Origin: DATGPD01 sp041398565
GTDB lineage: Bacteria; Planctomycetota; UBA1135; UBA2386
Length of the DNA stretch: 64,000 nt
Assembly (NCBI GenBank): GCA_041398565.1
Contig: JAWKUN010000003.1
Location: 310,001 to 374,000 of the forward strand
Direction of reading: 5' to 3'
Shown here: in pieces, positions 45,421 to 54,016 of the stretch
How the letters are laid out: every line of letters begins with the position of its first letter
How positions within the stretch are numbered: position 1 is the stretch's first letter
Position numbers and translations under genes: made by a program
Notes under the pieces: generated by a model
Told to the model about the DNA's origin: nothing
What the model saw: only the letters and a program-made list of their open reading frames with translations
The model's database searches: none

Positions 45421-46581
45421 TCAGAAGCGGATCTCGACGCCGGCGAAGAGCTGGTGCTCGCCCAGCGTGTCGCGGCTGGGCGACACCGTCGGCCGGCTCT
45501 CGTTGTTCAGGTAGGAGTAGTTCAGGAACAGCGAGAAGGCGTCGCCGGCGTCGAAGCGCGCGTCCAGGCCGCCGCCGAAGAACGCCTTGGTATCGGCGCC
45601 GGAGCCGGTCTCGCGCAGCACCCGCACGTACTGGCCGGCGAGGAACGGTGTGATCGAGACCGAGCGGCCGAGCAGGATGCGCCAACGCAGCTGACCGTCG
45701 AACCACATGTTGCCGACGGGCTTGCTGGCCTCGTAGTTGTAGACGCGGTCGTTCTCGTCGCTGAGGCTGCCGTCGACCATGATCGCGAAGGTCGAGGACT
45801 CGGTGTGCGGGAAGTACCACTCCAGATGTCCACGGCCGCGGAACAGGCCCGACGGCAGCTCGCTCTCCCACAGGCCGGCGGTGCCGAACCTGGCGTCGCT
45901 GTCGTTCTGCTCGCGTTCGATGGCGACGGCGAAGAGGAAGCCGGCGTTCGGCCGCCCGGTCTCTCGGTCGACTGCCAAGGTCTGGTGCTCGAGGATGACA
46001 CGGGCGCCGTAGGCGTTGAAGTCGTCGGGGATCGTGTAGGTCGCGTCGGTGGTGCCGTTGCGCGCGAAGCTGTAGCGACGGTAGAAGCCGCCGATCTCGA
46101 TGCGGAACTCCTTGTCGACGATGCGCGACGTCGCCAGAGCCGCGCCCCAGTTGCGGCCTTCGTAGCGCCCGGTGGGGACGAAGTCGCCGTTGCGGTAGAA
46201 GCCCTCACGGAAGTAGGGGAAGAAGCGGCCGAACAGCTCGAGGCGGCTCTGCGAGTCGCTACCCAGAGCCGGGTCGTCCTTGGCCGTGACGTAGACCCCG
46301 TCGAAACCGGCGTAGGCGAGGAGCACCGCGCGCTGGGCCGTGAAGCCGCGGTGCCGGTAGTAGACGTGCCCATGTGGGGCCGTCACCGATTCCAGGCCGA
46401 TCGCCTTGTCCTCGGAGCCGGCCGGCCGGCCGAAGCCGACTCCGGCTCTCACCTGCAGCAGGTCCTCGCCTTCGTTCTTGCGGTTGCGCACCAGCATCAG
46501 GTCGTCGAACGACTGGGCCGGCAGCAGGGTGACCACGGACAGGCAGGCCATGGCCCACAGGAGCGGACGCGCGCTCGGCAT
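45421..46581 (-). CDS. Outer-membrane beta-barrel protein (386 aa)
   Basis: It starts at ATG 46581 (MPSARPLLWAMACLSVVTLL), a signal peptide ending PAQS. The mature part is a run of amphipathic strands rich in Tyr, Phe and Arg: VYYRHRGFTAQRAVLLAYAG, SRLELFGRFFPYFREGFYR, FRIEIGGFYRRYSF, RGHLEWYFPHTESSTFAIMV and FGGGLDARFDAGDAFSLFLN. It ends with HQLFAGVEIRF, whose terminal Phe is the usual BAM-recognition residue. About 16 strands are plausible, so a porin-like or structural barrel. It stands tail-to-tail with the M16 operon, 16 bp between stops. Together with lpxA it supports a diderm envelope. Specific family not recognised. Confidence 0.78.
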   Translation of the reverse strand: MPSARPLLWAMACLSVVTLLPAQSFDDLMLVRNRKNEGEDLLQVRAGVGFGRPAGSEDKAIGLESVTAPHGHVYYRHRGFTAQRAVLLAYAGFDGVYVTAKDDPALGSDSQSRLELFGRFFPYFREGFYRNGDFVPTGRYEGRNWGAALATSRIVDKEFRIEIGGFYRRYSFARNGTTDATYTIPDDFNAYGARVILEHQTLAVDRETGRPNAGFLFAVAIEREQNDSDARFGTAGLWESELPSGLFRGRGHLEWYFPHTESSTFAIMVDGSLSDENDRVYNYEASKPVGNMWFDGQLRWRILLGRSVSITPFLAGQYVRVLRETGSGADTKAFFGGGLDARFDAGDAFSLFLNYSYLNNESRPTVSPSRDTLGEHQLFAGVEIRF

Positions 46582-46706
46582 CGGCGCGACGGTAGCGGCT
46601 GGCTGCGGCGGAAGGAAGGCCGTCGCCGACCTCGTCCGCACCAGTCGAGCACGCGGCCGCGGCGAAACGACGCCCATCGCGCAAGACGGAGGTCGGCGGC
46701 GCGGAC

Positions 46707-47714
46707 TCAGGCGGCAGCGTAGGCCGACAGCAGGGCGTCGACCTCGGCTTCGGGCGGGAAGCGGCGGTTGAGGTCCTCGCGCAGGCGCACGCCGAGCGCG
46801 CCGGCGGCGGCGCGGTTGCGGTACAGGGCCACCACCGCCTTGGCCATGCCTTGCTCGTCGTCGAACAGCAGCCCGGTGTCGTTGTGGCGGACCAGCTCGC
46901 GGTTGCCGGCGACATTGGACGCGACCACCGGACGGCCCAACACTCCTGCCTCGAGGATGCACGGACTCATGGCTTCGTCGAGCGAGGTGTTGAGCACGAC
47001 GTCCGCATCGAGGTAGGCGGCGCCCATGCGGTCCTGGGACAGGGCCGGCAGGCAGCGCACGCACAGCTCGTTCCTGCCCTGTTCGCGGATGCTGTCGGCG
47101 TAGTCCGTGTCCTGGTCGGGGCCGACGATCACCAGCTCGGTGTCGATGCCCGCCATGCGCAACACGCGCGCCAGCGATACCGCGCGGTGTTGCCCCTTGA
47201 TGGGGCGCAGGCCGCCAGGCAGCAGCATCACGAAGCGGTTCTCGGCGATGCCGAGCGCGCGGCGCAGACCCGTGCCATCGGTGCGCAGCGGTGCGACCGC
47301 GCGCGGCACCACGTCGACCTTGCCGACGGTCTCGGGCAGGAGCTGCTGCACCGCATCGGCGATCGCCTTGCTGGGAGCCAACACGCGATGCGCGCGGCGG
47401 AAGACCTCGCACACCAGCGCTCCGGACGTCTCCTGGACGTCCTTGAAGAAGTCCTCGCCGGCGACCGACACCACCCACGGTCGGCGCAGGCCGAGCAGCG
47501 GAATCGCGGTGCGGGCATCATGGGCATGCACGAGGTCGGGCTGGAAACGCGCGATGGTCCCTTCCAGCGACTGCCGCAGTTCGCCGTCGCTGGCGTCGCC
47601 GACCAGCTCGCAGAGGTGGCCACGACGCTGCAGGCCGTCACGGTAGCGGCGAGCTGTCGCAGCGCTGCCGCGGAACAGCTCGGCTGGCGCGGGCGCGACG
47701 AGCAGGATCTTCAC
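46707..47714 (-). CDS. GT4-like glycosyltransferase (335 aa)
   Basis: GTG 47714 has TAGGAAGC just upstream. It is a GT-B fold retaining glycosyltransferase: KILLVAPAPAELFRGSAATA at the N-terminal nucleotide-fold, FQPDLVHAHDARTAIPLLGL, VLAPSKAIADAVQQLLPE, then the donor-binding half with VMLLPGGLRPIKGQHRAVSL, ELVIVGPDQDTDYADSIREQ and the EX7E-like SPCILEAGVLGRPVVASNVA with GNRELVRHNDTGLLFDD. Members transfer sugar from a nucleotide-sugar donor in cell-surface polysaccharide or glycolipid synthesis. Donor and acceptor unknown. It is next to a BtpA-like gene on the same strand (150 bp) and near other polysaccharide genes. Confidence 0.9.
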   Translation of the reverse strand: MKILLVAPAPAELFRGSAATARRYRDGLQRRGHLCELVGDASDGELRQSLEGTIARFQPDLVHAHDARTAIPLLGLRRPWVVSVAGEDFFKDVQETSGALVCEVFRRAHRVLAPSKAIADAVQQLLPETVGKVDVVPRAVAPLRTDGTGLRRALGIAENRFVMLLPGGLRPIKGQHRAVSLARVLRMAGIDTELVIVGPDQDTDYADSIREQGRNELCVRCLPALSQDRMGAAYLDADVVLNTSLDEAMSPCILEAGVLGRPVVASNVAGNRELVRHNDTGLLFDDEQGMAKAVVALYRNRAAAGALGVRLREDLNRRFPPEAEVDALLSAYAAA

Positions 47715-47863
47715 GCTTCCTAGATCGGCGCCCGGAGCGGCGCACCTCAAGGATCGGTAGTAGCGGGGCGCGCTTCCCCAGCGCCGGCCGGACCGTGACC
47801 AAGACCTCGGTCGCAGGGGGGTTCGGCGCGCGGACTCGGAGCGGGCCCGGGCACTTCGGCAGC

Positions 47864-48640
47864 TCATCGCGGCGGGCACGAGGCTCGCAGGCGGCGGACG
47901 CGGTCGGGGTCCACCGGTGCGCTGGTGCGGCCGTCGCGTTTCGCGGCAGTGCCGACGATCGCACCGTCGCACAAGGGCCACAGAGTGGCGGCGTTGGCCT
48001 CGGCCAGGCCCGACCCGATCCACACCGGGAAGGTCCCGACCGCCGCCTTGACCCGGCGCAGCAGCTCGGGGTCGACCGCCGCTCCGGTGCGGTCGCCGGT
48101 GACGATCAGGCCGGCGGCTCCCGAACGCGCGGCGAGGTCGTGGGCCTCGGCCAGCGGATCGCGCGGGGCCAGAGGCGTCGCGTGCTTCACCATCAGGTCT
48201 GCCAGGATCGCGACGTCGGAGCCGAGCTGGCGTCGATAGGCGAGCACGCGGGCGGCCTCGCCTTCGATCACGCCCTGGTCGGTCACGGCGGCACCGGCGA
48301 AGACGTTGGCGCGCACCCAGCGCGCGCCGGTGGCCGCCGCGACACCGACCGCGGCGTGGACGTCGTTGCGCAAACAGTTGATCGCGACCGGCAGGCCGGT
48401 GGCGGCCTTGACAGTTCTGGCCGCCAGCGCCAGCACCGCCACCACGTCGGGCGGCACCGGGTCTTGGCGGTCGCCCTTGTGGAAGGGTGCGTCTCCGAAG
48501 TTCTCGATGACCAGGCCGTCGAAGCCGCCGTCGGCATAGACGCGCGCGTCGCGCTCGGCCGCGGCGAGGATCGCGTCGACGTCGGTGCTGCCGCGCGACG
48601 GGCACGCCAGGAGGTGGACGACACCGAGGAGTGGGCACAT
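47864..48640 (-). CDS. BtpA/SgcQ-family TIM-barrel protein (258 aa)
   Basis: ATG 48640. The sequence is that of the BtpA family: GVVHLLACPSRGSTDVDAIL, FDGLVIENFGDAPFHKGD, TGLPVAINCLRNDVHAAVGV, ATGARWVRANVFAGAAVTDQ and GVIEGEAARVLAYRRQLG, then SGAAGLIVTGDRTGAAVDPE and VWIGSGLAEANAATLWPLCD with GAIVGTAAKRDG. BtpA was linked to photosystem I biogenesis in cyanobacteria; SgcQ-type relatives occur with sugar phosphate genes, and the enzymatic reaction is unsettled. A phosphate-binding loop of TIM barrels (GAIVGTA) is visible. It shares strand and neighbourhood with the glycosyltransferase downstream, but joint function is not shown. Full length for the family. Confidence 0.88.
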   Translation of the reverse strand: MCPLLGVVHLLACPSRGSTDVDAILAAAERDARVYADGGFDGLVIENFGDAPFHKGDRQDPVPPDVVAVLALAARTVKAATGLPVAINCLRNDVHAAVGVAAATGARWVRANVFAGAAVTDQGVIEGEAARVLAYRRQLGSDVAILADLMVKHATPLAPRDPLAEAHDLAARSGAAGLIVTGDRTGAAVDPELLRRVKAAVGTFPVWIGSGLAEANAATLWPLCDGAIVGTAAKRDGRTSAPVDPDRVRRLRASCPPR

Positions 48641-48699
48641 GGACGCATGCTAGCGGGACTTCGCCGGGACCCTTCTCGCACACGCGCTGGCAGGCGACG

Positions 48700-49935
48700 A
48701 TGCCGCCCGTGACGCCGCGATCGCGCTGGTTCTCCTGGTTGATGGCGGTCGTGGTGTGTGCGCTGGTCGTGCGCGCGGGCGTGCGCGACCGTGGAGTCAT
48801 CACGGATCACCTCGAGTTCGGCCGCCGGCTCCTCGCCGGCGCCGAGATGTACGAGCCGTACCTCGAGGACAAGCCGCTGCATCCGCCGTACCCCCCGTCG
48901 TTCGGTTTGATGATGGCACCCTTCAGCCTGCTGCACGAGCGGTCGGCGCGTTGGGCGTGGGCCTGCCTGCAAGCCGGCGCGCTTCTCTACGTGTTGGCCT
49001 GGCTGCGGCGCGCACTGGCCGACCGCGTGGCGCCGCACCGGACCGACGTCGTGTTGGCGTTGACCTTGGGCATCGGCGCGCGTTTCGTCCTGCGCGACAC
49101 CCACGGCGGCGGCGGCAATCTCATCAACCTGGCGCTGGTGCTGGCAGCCTTTGCCGCCAGCCGTGACCGGCGCCCGCTCCGTGCGGGCTGCTGGCTCGGC
49201 CTGTCGCTGGCGACCAAGCCGGTGTCGATCCTGTTCGTGCCGCTACTGGCCGTCCTGGGGCGGCGGCGCGCGGCGGTGTGGTCGGTCGCGGTCGCCGGGA
49301 CCTTGGCGCTGCTGTCGCTGGCCCTGTTGCGCTTCGACACCGGTAGCTGGCAGCGCTGGCTGCAGGGCACCGTCGCCTACGGCACGCAGGGCGACGTGTT
49401 CGCGACCCCGGCGCTCGGCTTCCCGCCGTTCACCTGGATGAACCAGTGCCTGCGCTGCGCTGTGGCGCGCTTCGTGGGCGAAGTGCCGGCGGCGTATGCG
49501 GCGCAGGTCCCGCACTTCCTGCCCGGGCTCGGCGGCGACCTGGCGACCGTCGTCGCCGTGCGCAGCGTGTTGTCCGGCCTGTTGCTGGTGGTGACCGCCG
49601 CCGCGGTGTGGCGCCGTCGCCGCGAGCCGGACGCCGAACTGCCCCTAGTGGCTGCCACCTTCGCTCTGTCGCTGCTGCTGTCGCCGATCTCTTGGAAGGC
49701 CCACCACGTGGCGCTGTTGCCCAGCTTCGGCTTGCTCTTCGCCGCAGCACGCCCCGGCATTCGATGGCCGTGGATCGTGGCCGGGAGCTACGCGGCGACC
49801 TGCGTGCTCGGCGAAGAGCTGACCGGCAAGGCGGTGAAGCAACTCCTACAGAGCAGCTACCTCGTCACGGCGGGCACGTTGGCACTCTGGGGGATCGATC
49901 TGTGGCGCGGTGCCATCGGCGCCAGGCGGCGGTGA
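48700..49935 (+). CDS. GT87/DUF2029-like membrane glycosyltransferase (411 aa)
   Basis: ATG 48700 follows AGGCGACG. About ten membrane helices alternate with short loops: FSWLMAVVVCALVVRAG, VLALTLGIGARFVLRD, WSVAVAGTLALLSLALLRF and VRSVLSGLLLVVTAAAVWRR. Family-style motifs: DHLEFGRRLLAGAEMYEPYL with YPPSFGLMMAPFSLL near the N-terminus and LLLSPISWKAHHVALLPSFG near the C-terminus, as in DUF2029/GT87 polyprenyl-phosphate-mannose-dependent mannosyltransferases. The first loop likely carries the catalytic Asp/Glu. It probably adds sugars on the periplasmic face from a lipid-linked donor. Alone on its strand, but set within the polysaccharide region. Followed by a decayed FG-GAP/VCBS fragment. Confidence 0.85.
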   Translation: MPPVTPRSRWFSWLMAVVVCALVVRAGVRDRGVITDHLEFGRRLLAGAEMYEPYLEDKPLHPPYPPSFGLMMAPFSLLHERSARWAWACLQAGALLYVLAWLRRALADRVAPHRTDVVLALTLGIGARFVLRDTHGGGGNLINLALVLAAFAASRDRRPLRAGCWLGLSLATKPVSILFVPLLAVLGRRRAAVWSVAVAGTLALLSLALLRFDTGSWQRWLQGTVAYGTQGDVFATPALGFPPFTWMNQCLRCAVARFVGEVPAAYAAQVPHFLPGLGGDLATVVAVRSVLSGLLLVVTAAAVWRRRREPDAELPLVAATFALSLLLSPISWKAHHVALLPSFGLLFAAARPGIRWPWIVAGSYAATCVLGEELTGKAVKQLLQSSYLVTAGTLALWGIDLWRGAIGARRR

Positions 49936-49947
49936 GGGAGTGCGCTC

Positions 49948-50125
49948 GTGTGGCGCAACGACGACGGCGGCGCCTTCACCCTGATCGACATCGCGCTGCC
50001 GGCCGGGGGTGCCGAGCCGCGTGGTCGATCTCGATCGAGACGGCGCCGCGGAGGTGCTGGTCGTCGACGCCTTCGGCTGCGTGCACCCGACTCGAGTCGC
50101 CGATGTCATCGGACTCAAGTCCGCG
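49948..50125 (+). pseudogene. Frameshifted VCBS/FG-GAP repeat fragment
   Basis: Translation from GTG 49948 reads VWRNDDGGAFTLIDIALPAG and, one base shifted, from about 50009 reads VPSRVVDLDRDGAAEVLVVD then AFGCVHPTRVADVIGLKSA. The pattern 'LWRNDGGGAFT.. ..vDLDrDGd.DvlV' is the VCBS/FG-GAP Ca-binding repeat. The frame switch falls in the GGGGG run at 50005-50009: removing one G joins both parts. Only one repeat remains, with no signal peptide and no tail, so this is a relic of a larger secreted protein. A sequencing error could explain the shift but not the missing ends. Confidence 0.65.
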
Positions 50126-50271
50126 GCGAGCGGCGGTCGATCACCCTGGCGATGGCCCCGTCCGAAGTGCCGCGGATCCGCGCGTCGCGCCGCGGCTCGG
50201 TCGGGTCGTCACGGTGCGGGGTCGCCGGCTGGGCAGCCTCCGCAAGGCCCGGCGGCGCCGGCGTGCGCCAT
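50126..50271. other. Rest of the gap after the VCBS fragment
   Basis: This short non-coding stretch completes a 336-bp gene-free gap (49936-50271) between convergent genes. It contains AAGTGCCGCGGATCC at about 50166-50180, whose reverse complement GGATCCGCGGCACTT is the core of the degenerate intergenic block at 9607-9740. No hairpin with a T-run was found. Confidence 0.4.
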
Positions 50272-51297
50272 TCAGCCCGACGCGACGAGGATGATCTCCT
50301 CGCCGGCGCCCGGGTGCGCGCGGAGGTGCCAGCGTGCCCGCGCGTGCAGCAGGCGGCTGGCGAGGCGGTCGCGCGCGCGGCCGCGGTCGCCCCACGTCCA
50401 GCGCCCACAGCGCTGGATGCTGCGGCTGGCGAGGTAGGTGTTGTGCGCGTCGCGAACGCCGGTGGTCACGACGGTGCGGGCGAAGCCCGCGGCCCGCACC
50501 AGGCGGTCGAGGCCCGCCGGCGTGAACAGGCGCAGGTGGCGGGGTGGGTCGAGACTCAGCCAGGCTCGGCCGTAGCGGGCGTGCCCGAAGCTGTCGGTGT
50601 TCGGCGTCACCAGCACCAGCGAGCCATCCGGCCGCAGCAGGCTACGGCAAACCCGCAACAGGCGCAGCGGATCGTCGACGTGCTCGATGACGTGGCTGAG
50701 ACCGATGGCGTCGAAGCTGTGCGCCGCGAACCCGGCGTCGCCGACCTCGCCGCAAGTCACGTGCAACGAGCGGCTGCGCGCCGTGGCGACGGCAGCAGGG
50801 TCGACGTCGATGCCTTGCGCGTCCCAGCCGAGTTCGACCATGGCGGCCAGGTGGTCGCCGGCACCGCAACCGATCTCGAGGAATCGACCTCCGGGTCGGA
50901 CCGGCAGGTGGAACGCCTCGAGGTCGATCCGTGCCCGCAGGTCGGGAAACAGAACGAGCAGGTGCCCCAGCGCGCGCTCGGCCCATCCGACCTCGCCGGC
51001 GCGGTAGCCGAAGCGGTGTGCCAAGTAACCGCGCCGCGCCGCCAGGAAGGCCCGCTTGCGCCAGCCGGGACTGCGCGCGGCAGCCGTCGCGTGCGTGTAG
51101 TACGCGGTGTACGCCTCGCCGAGGTCTTCGGCCACCGGCCGCGGGTCCAGCCAGGCGGTTCCGCACTGCCGCTCTTCGCAGCGACGCAACGACCAGGTTC
51201 CCGGTGCAGCGAACAGCGCGTCGCGGAGTTCGCCGTGCAGCGGGGCGCCGGGCTGCCCGCACACCGGACAGACCGGGGCGGCGATGGTGCGGATCAT
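50272..51297 (-). CDS. Class I SAM-dependent methyltransferase with N-terminal Cys pairs (341 aa)
   Basis: ATG 51297. The N-terminus CPVCGQPG, followed by RRCEERQCGTAW about 30 residues on, looks like a small zinc-binding knob common in sugar or polyketide C-methyltransferases. The SAM domain has GGRFLEIGCGAGDHLAAMVE (motif I), WDAQGIDVDPAAV (acidic strand-2 end), FDAIGLSHVIEHVDDPLRLL and RVCRSLLRPDGSLVLVTPNT, then SLDPPRHLRLFTPAGLDRLV. This is the Methyltransf_23/11 type of polysaccharide clusters. Substrate not identifiable, but placed between a GT87-like protein, a flippase and GT2, it could methylate a surface sugar. It is divergent from the flippase with 26 bp between starts. Confidence 0.9.
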   Translation of the reverse strand: MIRTIAAPVCPVCGQPGAPLHGELRDALFAAPGTWSLRRCEERQCGTAWLDPRPVAEDLGEAYTAYYTHATAAARSPGWRKRAFLAARRGYLAHRFGYRAGEVGWAERALGHLLVLFPDLRARIDLEAFHLPVRPGGRFLEIGCGAGDHLAAMVELGWDAQGIDVDPAAVATARSRSLHVTCGEVGDAGFAAHSFDAIGLSHVIEHVDDPLRLLRVCRSLLRPDGSLVLVTPNTDSFGHARYGRAWLSLDPPRHLRLFTPAGLDRLVRAAGFARTVVTTGVRDAHNTYLASRSIQRCGRWTWGDRGRARDRLASRLLHARARWHLRAHPGAGEEIILVASG

Positions 51298-51323
51298 GGG
51301 CCCGTTCGGTATCCGGCTTCACC

Positions 51324-53009
51324 ATGAAGGGCAAGCCTGAGACCGTCTTCGCCGTGGCTCCCGACGAAGCGGACGACGGACTCGTCGAGCCGGTGACCCC
51401 GGGCCCCGGCACCGCCGTGCCTGCGTCGCCAGCGCCAGGTGCGGAGCGACTGGAGCAGCAGGCGGCACGCTGGGCGTCGGCCACCCTGGCCGCGCGGGTC
51501 CTCGCCACGCTGGCGATGTTGGTGTCGGTGCCGCTGCTGCTGCGCGCGCTGGGCGAGGCCGGCTTCGCCGCCTGGGCCGTGCTGCACGGCTCGGCCAGCC
51601 TGCTCGGCCTGTGCGAGTTCGGTGCCACTCCGACCCTGGTGCGCTACCTGGCCACGCCGATCCGCGACGGCGACCGCGCGCGTGTCGACACGGTGCTCAG
51701 CTCGGCGTTCCTGCCACTGGTTCCGGTGGTGGCGGCCGTCGTCGCGCTGGCGTGGCCGTTGGCCGTGCCGCTCGCCGGCTGGCTGCGCCTGCCGGACACG
51801 CCGTGGCTCGACGCCGTGGCCATGCTGCGACTGACCCTCACCGCCGTCGGCGTGCAGACCCTGCTCGGCGTGCTGCTCGCACCCGCGCAGGCTGCTCAGC
51901 GCTTCGTGCTGGCGGCCGCGCTCGCCGCCGGCAGCACGGTGTCGGCCACGGCCGTCGCCGTCGGCGTTGCGCTCGCGTCCGAACGCCTCGACCTGGCGCT
52001 GGTGGCCTTCCTGGCCACGCGGCTGCTGTCGCTGGCAGCGGCCATCGCGTGCGTGCGGGTGCGCGTGTGCGCCTACTCGCTGCGCCCGCGGCTGGTGCGG
52101 CGACCCGTGGCACGCCAGCTCTTCCGGCATGGCGGGATGCTGCAGGTGAGCCAGCTGTGCGAGTTCGTGAACGCACAGTTCGACAAGCTCATCATCCCGG
52201 GCTTCGTCTCGCTCGCCGCGGTGGCGCCGTACGAGGCCGCGTGCCGCGCGCTCTTCGGCGTGCGCGGCTTTCCCGTCGCCGCCGTCTCCGTCCTGCTACC
52301 CGCCGCTGCGCACCGGCACGACCGCGGCGACGACCTGTCGGCGCTCTACGTGCGCGCGTCGCGCGTGGCCGCGCTGGGGGTGGCGTTGTGTCTGCTGGCA
52401 CCCTGGGCGGTCGCGCCGCTGCTGTTCCGCGCTTGGGTCGGTGACGCCGGCGATGCTGCGGCGACCTTGTTCGCCCTTCTGCTGCCCGGCATCGCGATGA
52501 ACGTGTACACGGCTCCGGTCTCCACCGTGCTGCAGGCGAGCGCTGGTGCCGGCCTGCAGGCAGCCGTCAGCGCCGGGGCTCTGGCACTCAACGCCGCGCT
52601 GAGCCTTCTCCTCGTCGGTCGATTCGGCGTGGCCGGGGCCGCTGCGGGCACGGCGGTCTCCATGGTCGCCACCAGTCTCGGCTACCTATGGCTGTTCCAC
52701 CGTCGGCTGGGCGTACCGCTGGTGACGACGCTCGGCTCGAGCCTGCGGCCGCTGTTGCCGCTGCTGCCCCTGCTCGCCGCAATGTGGTGGGGCAGCCGCG
52801 AACTGCTCGTGTGTTTCGGGCACGATCGCGCACTGCTCGGCGTCGCGGCGCTGGCGCTCGGGCTCGTGTTCCTGCCGCTGGCGATCGTCGCCGTGACTCG
52901 ATGGGGTGGCCTCGATGGCCGCGAGCGCTCGGCGCTCGCGTCACTGGCGGCGATGTTCTCTCGCCGTCGCCGCGCCGACGGACGCCCGGCGAGGATCGAT
53001 CAGGGCTGA
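51324..53009 (+). CDS. Wzx-like oligosaccharide flippase (561 aa)
   Basis: ATG 51324 (MKGKPETVFAVAPDE). A hydrophilic ~50-residue N-terminus precedes about 14 membrane helices of the MATE/MVF/Wzx fold: RWASATLAARVLATLAMLVS, FAAWAVLHGSASLLGLCEFG with TPTLVRYLATPI, FLPLVPVVAAVVALAWPLAV, LTAVGVQTLLGVLLAPAQAA and VSQLCEFVNAQFDKLIIPGF (typical of PST flippases), then SALALNAALSLLLVGRFGVA-like segments near the C-terminus. It would flip lipid-linked oligosaccharides across the inner membrane for surface polymer assembly. The Arg-rich C-terminus (FSRRRRADGRPARIDQG) is cytoplasmic. Its stop overlaps the convergent GT2 gene by 10 bp. Confidence 0.9.
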   Translation: MKGKPETVFAVAPDEADDGLVEPVTPGPGTAVPASPAPGAERLEQQAARWASATLAARVLATLAMLVSVPLLLRALGEAGFAAWAVLHGSASLLGLCEFGATPTLVRYLATPIRDGDRARVDTVLSSAFLPLVPVVAAVVALAWPLAVPLAGWLRLPDTPWLDAVAMLRLTLTAVGVQTLLGVLLAPAQAAQRFVLAAALAAGSTVSATAVAVGVALASERLDLALVAFLATRLLSLAAAIACVRVRVCAYSLRPRLVRRPVARQLFRHGGMLQVSQLCEFVNAQFDKLIIPGFVSLAAVAPYEAACRALFGVRGFPVAAVSVLLPAAAHRHDRGDDLSALYVRASRVAALGVALCLLAPWAVAPLLFRAWVGDAGDAAATLFALLLPGIAMNVYTAPVSTVLQASAGAGLQAAVSAGALALNAALSLLLVGRFGVAGAAAGTAVSMVATSLGYLWLFHRRLGVPLVTTLGSSLRPLLPLLPLLAAMWWGSRELLVCFGHDRALLGVAALALGLVFLPLAIVAVTRWGGLDGRERSALASLAAMFSRRRRADGRPARIDQG

Positions 53010-54016
53010 CGCACCAGCGCCACGTCGGGCTGCCCGAAGAAGCGGTCCACCCGGTGGCGCCGCATGCCGCGGCGGCTCGCCGCGCGGCGGCGCAGGAACG
53101 ACCACCACAGGGGCAGCACCCGTTGACCACGCAGTCTGGCGCGCAGCCACAGAGCCAGGATCGCGTTTGCAGTCAGGCGGGGGAGGGCGGCGGGCAGGCG
53201 CGAGATCGGCGTGTAGCGCAGCGCCAGCGCGACGCTGTTGCGCAGCAGCCAGAACTGCCGGAGGCGTCGGGTCCTCGGGTCTCTCGCCACCGTCTGCGCG
53301 CGCGAGATGCCGCGGCGGTGGACCACCCTGGCACACGGTAGGAGGTGCACGTCCCAGCCCGCGGCGCGCAGCCGGAAGCTGAGGTCGACGTCCTCGAACA
53401 GCGTGAAGAGGTCGCCGTCGAAGTAGCCCACCTCGCGCAGGGCGTCGGTGCGCAGGAGCACGGCCGCGGCGCAGGCGCCGAAGATGGCGCGCGGCTCGGG
53501 CGGGAAGGCCGCGACGTCGCCGCCGCTGCACGATTCGCGCGCGCTGCCGCGGCGGCTGAGCCACTGGCCGGCCGAGTCGATGCGCGCCGGGTCGTCCATG
53601 CGCAGCAGCAATGGCTGCACGGCACCGACCCCGGCGTGGGCGTCCAGGTGCGCCAGCAACGCGTTCAGCGCCGACCCGTCGATGCGGGCGTCGCTGTTCA
53701 GCAGGAGGACCGTGCGCGCGCCGAGCTCCAGCGCCCTTCGCATCCCCACGTTGTTGCCTCCGGCGAAACCCAGGTTGGCGCCGGCGTCGATCGCCTCCAC
53801 CCAGGGATGGAGCTCGCGCACCGCGGTGAGCGTGCCGTCGGCAGAGGCGTTGTCGACCAACACCACCGCCATCGAGTCGGACCGGCACGCGTCCAGCGCC
53901 GACAGGCACTCGAGGACGTCGGTGCGCGCGTTCCACGACAACACGACGACGGCGACGTCGACGCCCGGGCGCGCGACGGGTTCGGGCAGCAGGAGGGCGG
54001 GTGCGGCGGTGGGCAC
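53000..54016 (-). CDS. GT2-family glycosyltransferase, rhamnosyltransferase-like (338 aa)
   Basis: GTG 54016. It has the GT-A fold: VDVAVVVLSWNARTDVLECL, VVLVDNASADGT, IDAGANLGFAGGNNVGMRRA, TVLLLNSDARIDGSAL (metal-binding region), AIFGACAAAVLLRTDALREV with GYFDGDLFTLFEDVDLSFRL, whose Glu-Asp is the catalytic base region. This order is that of GT2 rhamnosyltransferases and related O-antigen enzymes. The ~80 C-terminal residues include a membrane-associated helix pair (TANAILALWLRARLRGQRVL). Its product would join the surface-glycan pathway with the flippase. No partner on the same strand within 300 bp. Confidence 0.92.
   Translation of the reverse strand: MPTAAPALLLPEPVARPGVDVAVVVLSWNARTDVLECLSALDACRSDSMAVVLVDNASADGTLTAVRELHPWVEAIDAGANLGFAGGNNVGMRRALELGARTVLLLNSDARIDGSALNALLAHLDAHAGVGAVQPLLLRMDDPARIDSAGQWLSRRGSARESCSGGDVAAFPPEPRAIFGACAAAVLLRTDALREVGYFDGDLFTLFEDVDLSFRLRAAGWDVHLLPCARVVHRRGISRAQTVARDPRTRRLRQFWLLRNSVALALRYTPISRLPAALPRLTANAILALWLRARLRGQRVLPLWWSFLRRRAASRRGMRRHRVDRFFGQPDVALVRQP

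Noticed and set aside
47864..48640. BtpA-like protein as evidence of photosynthesis.
   Set aside because: The family is broad in non-phototrophs and no photosystem or pigment genes occur here.
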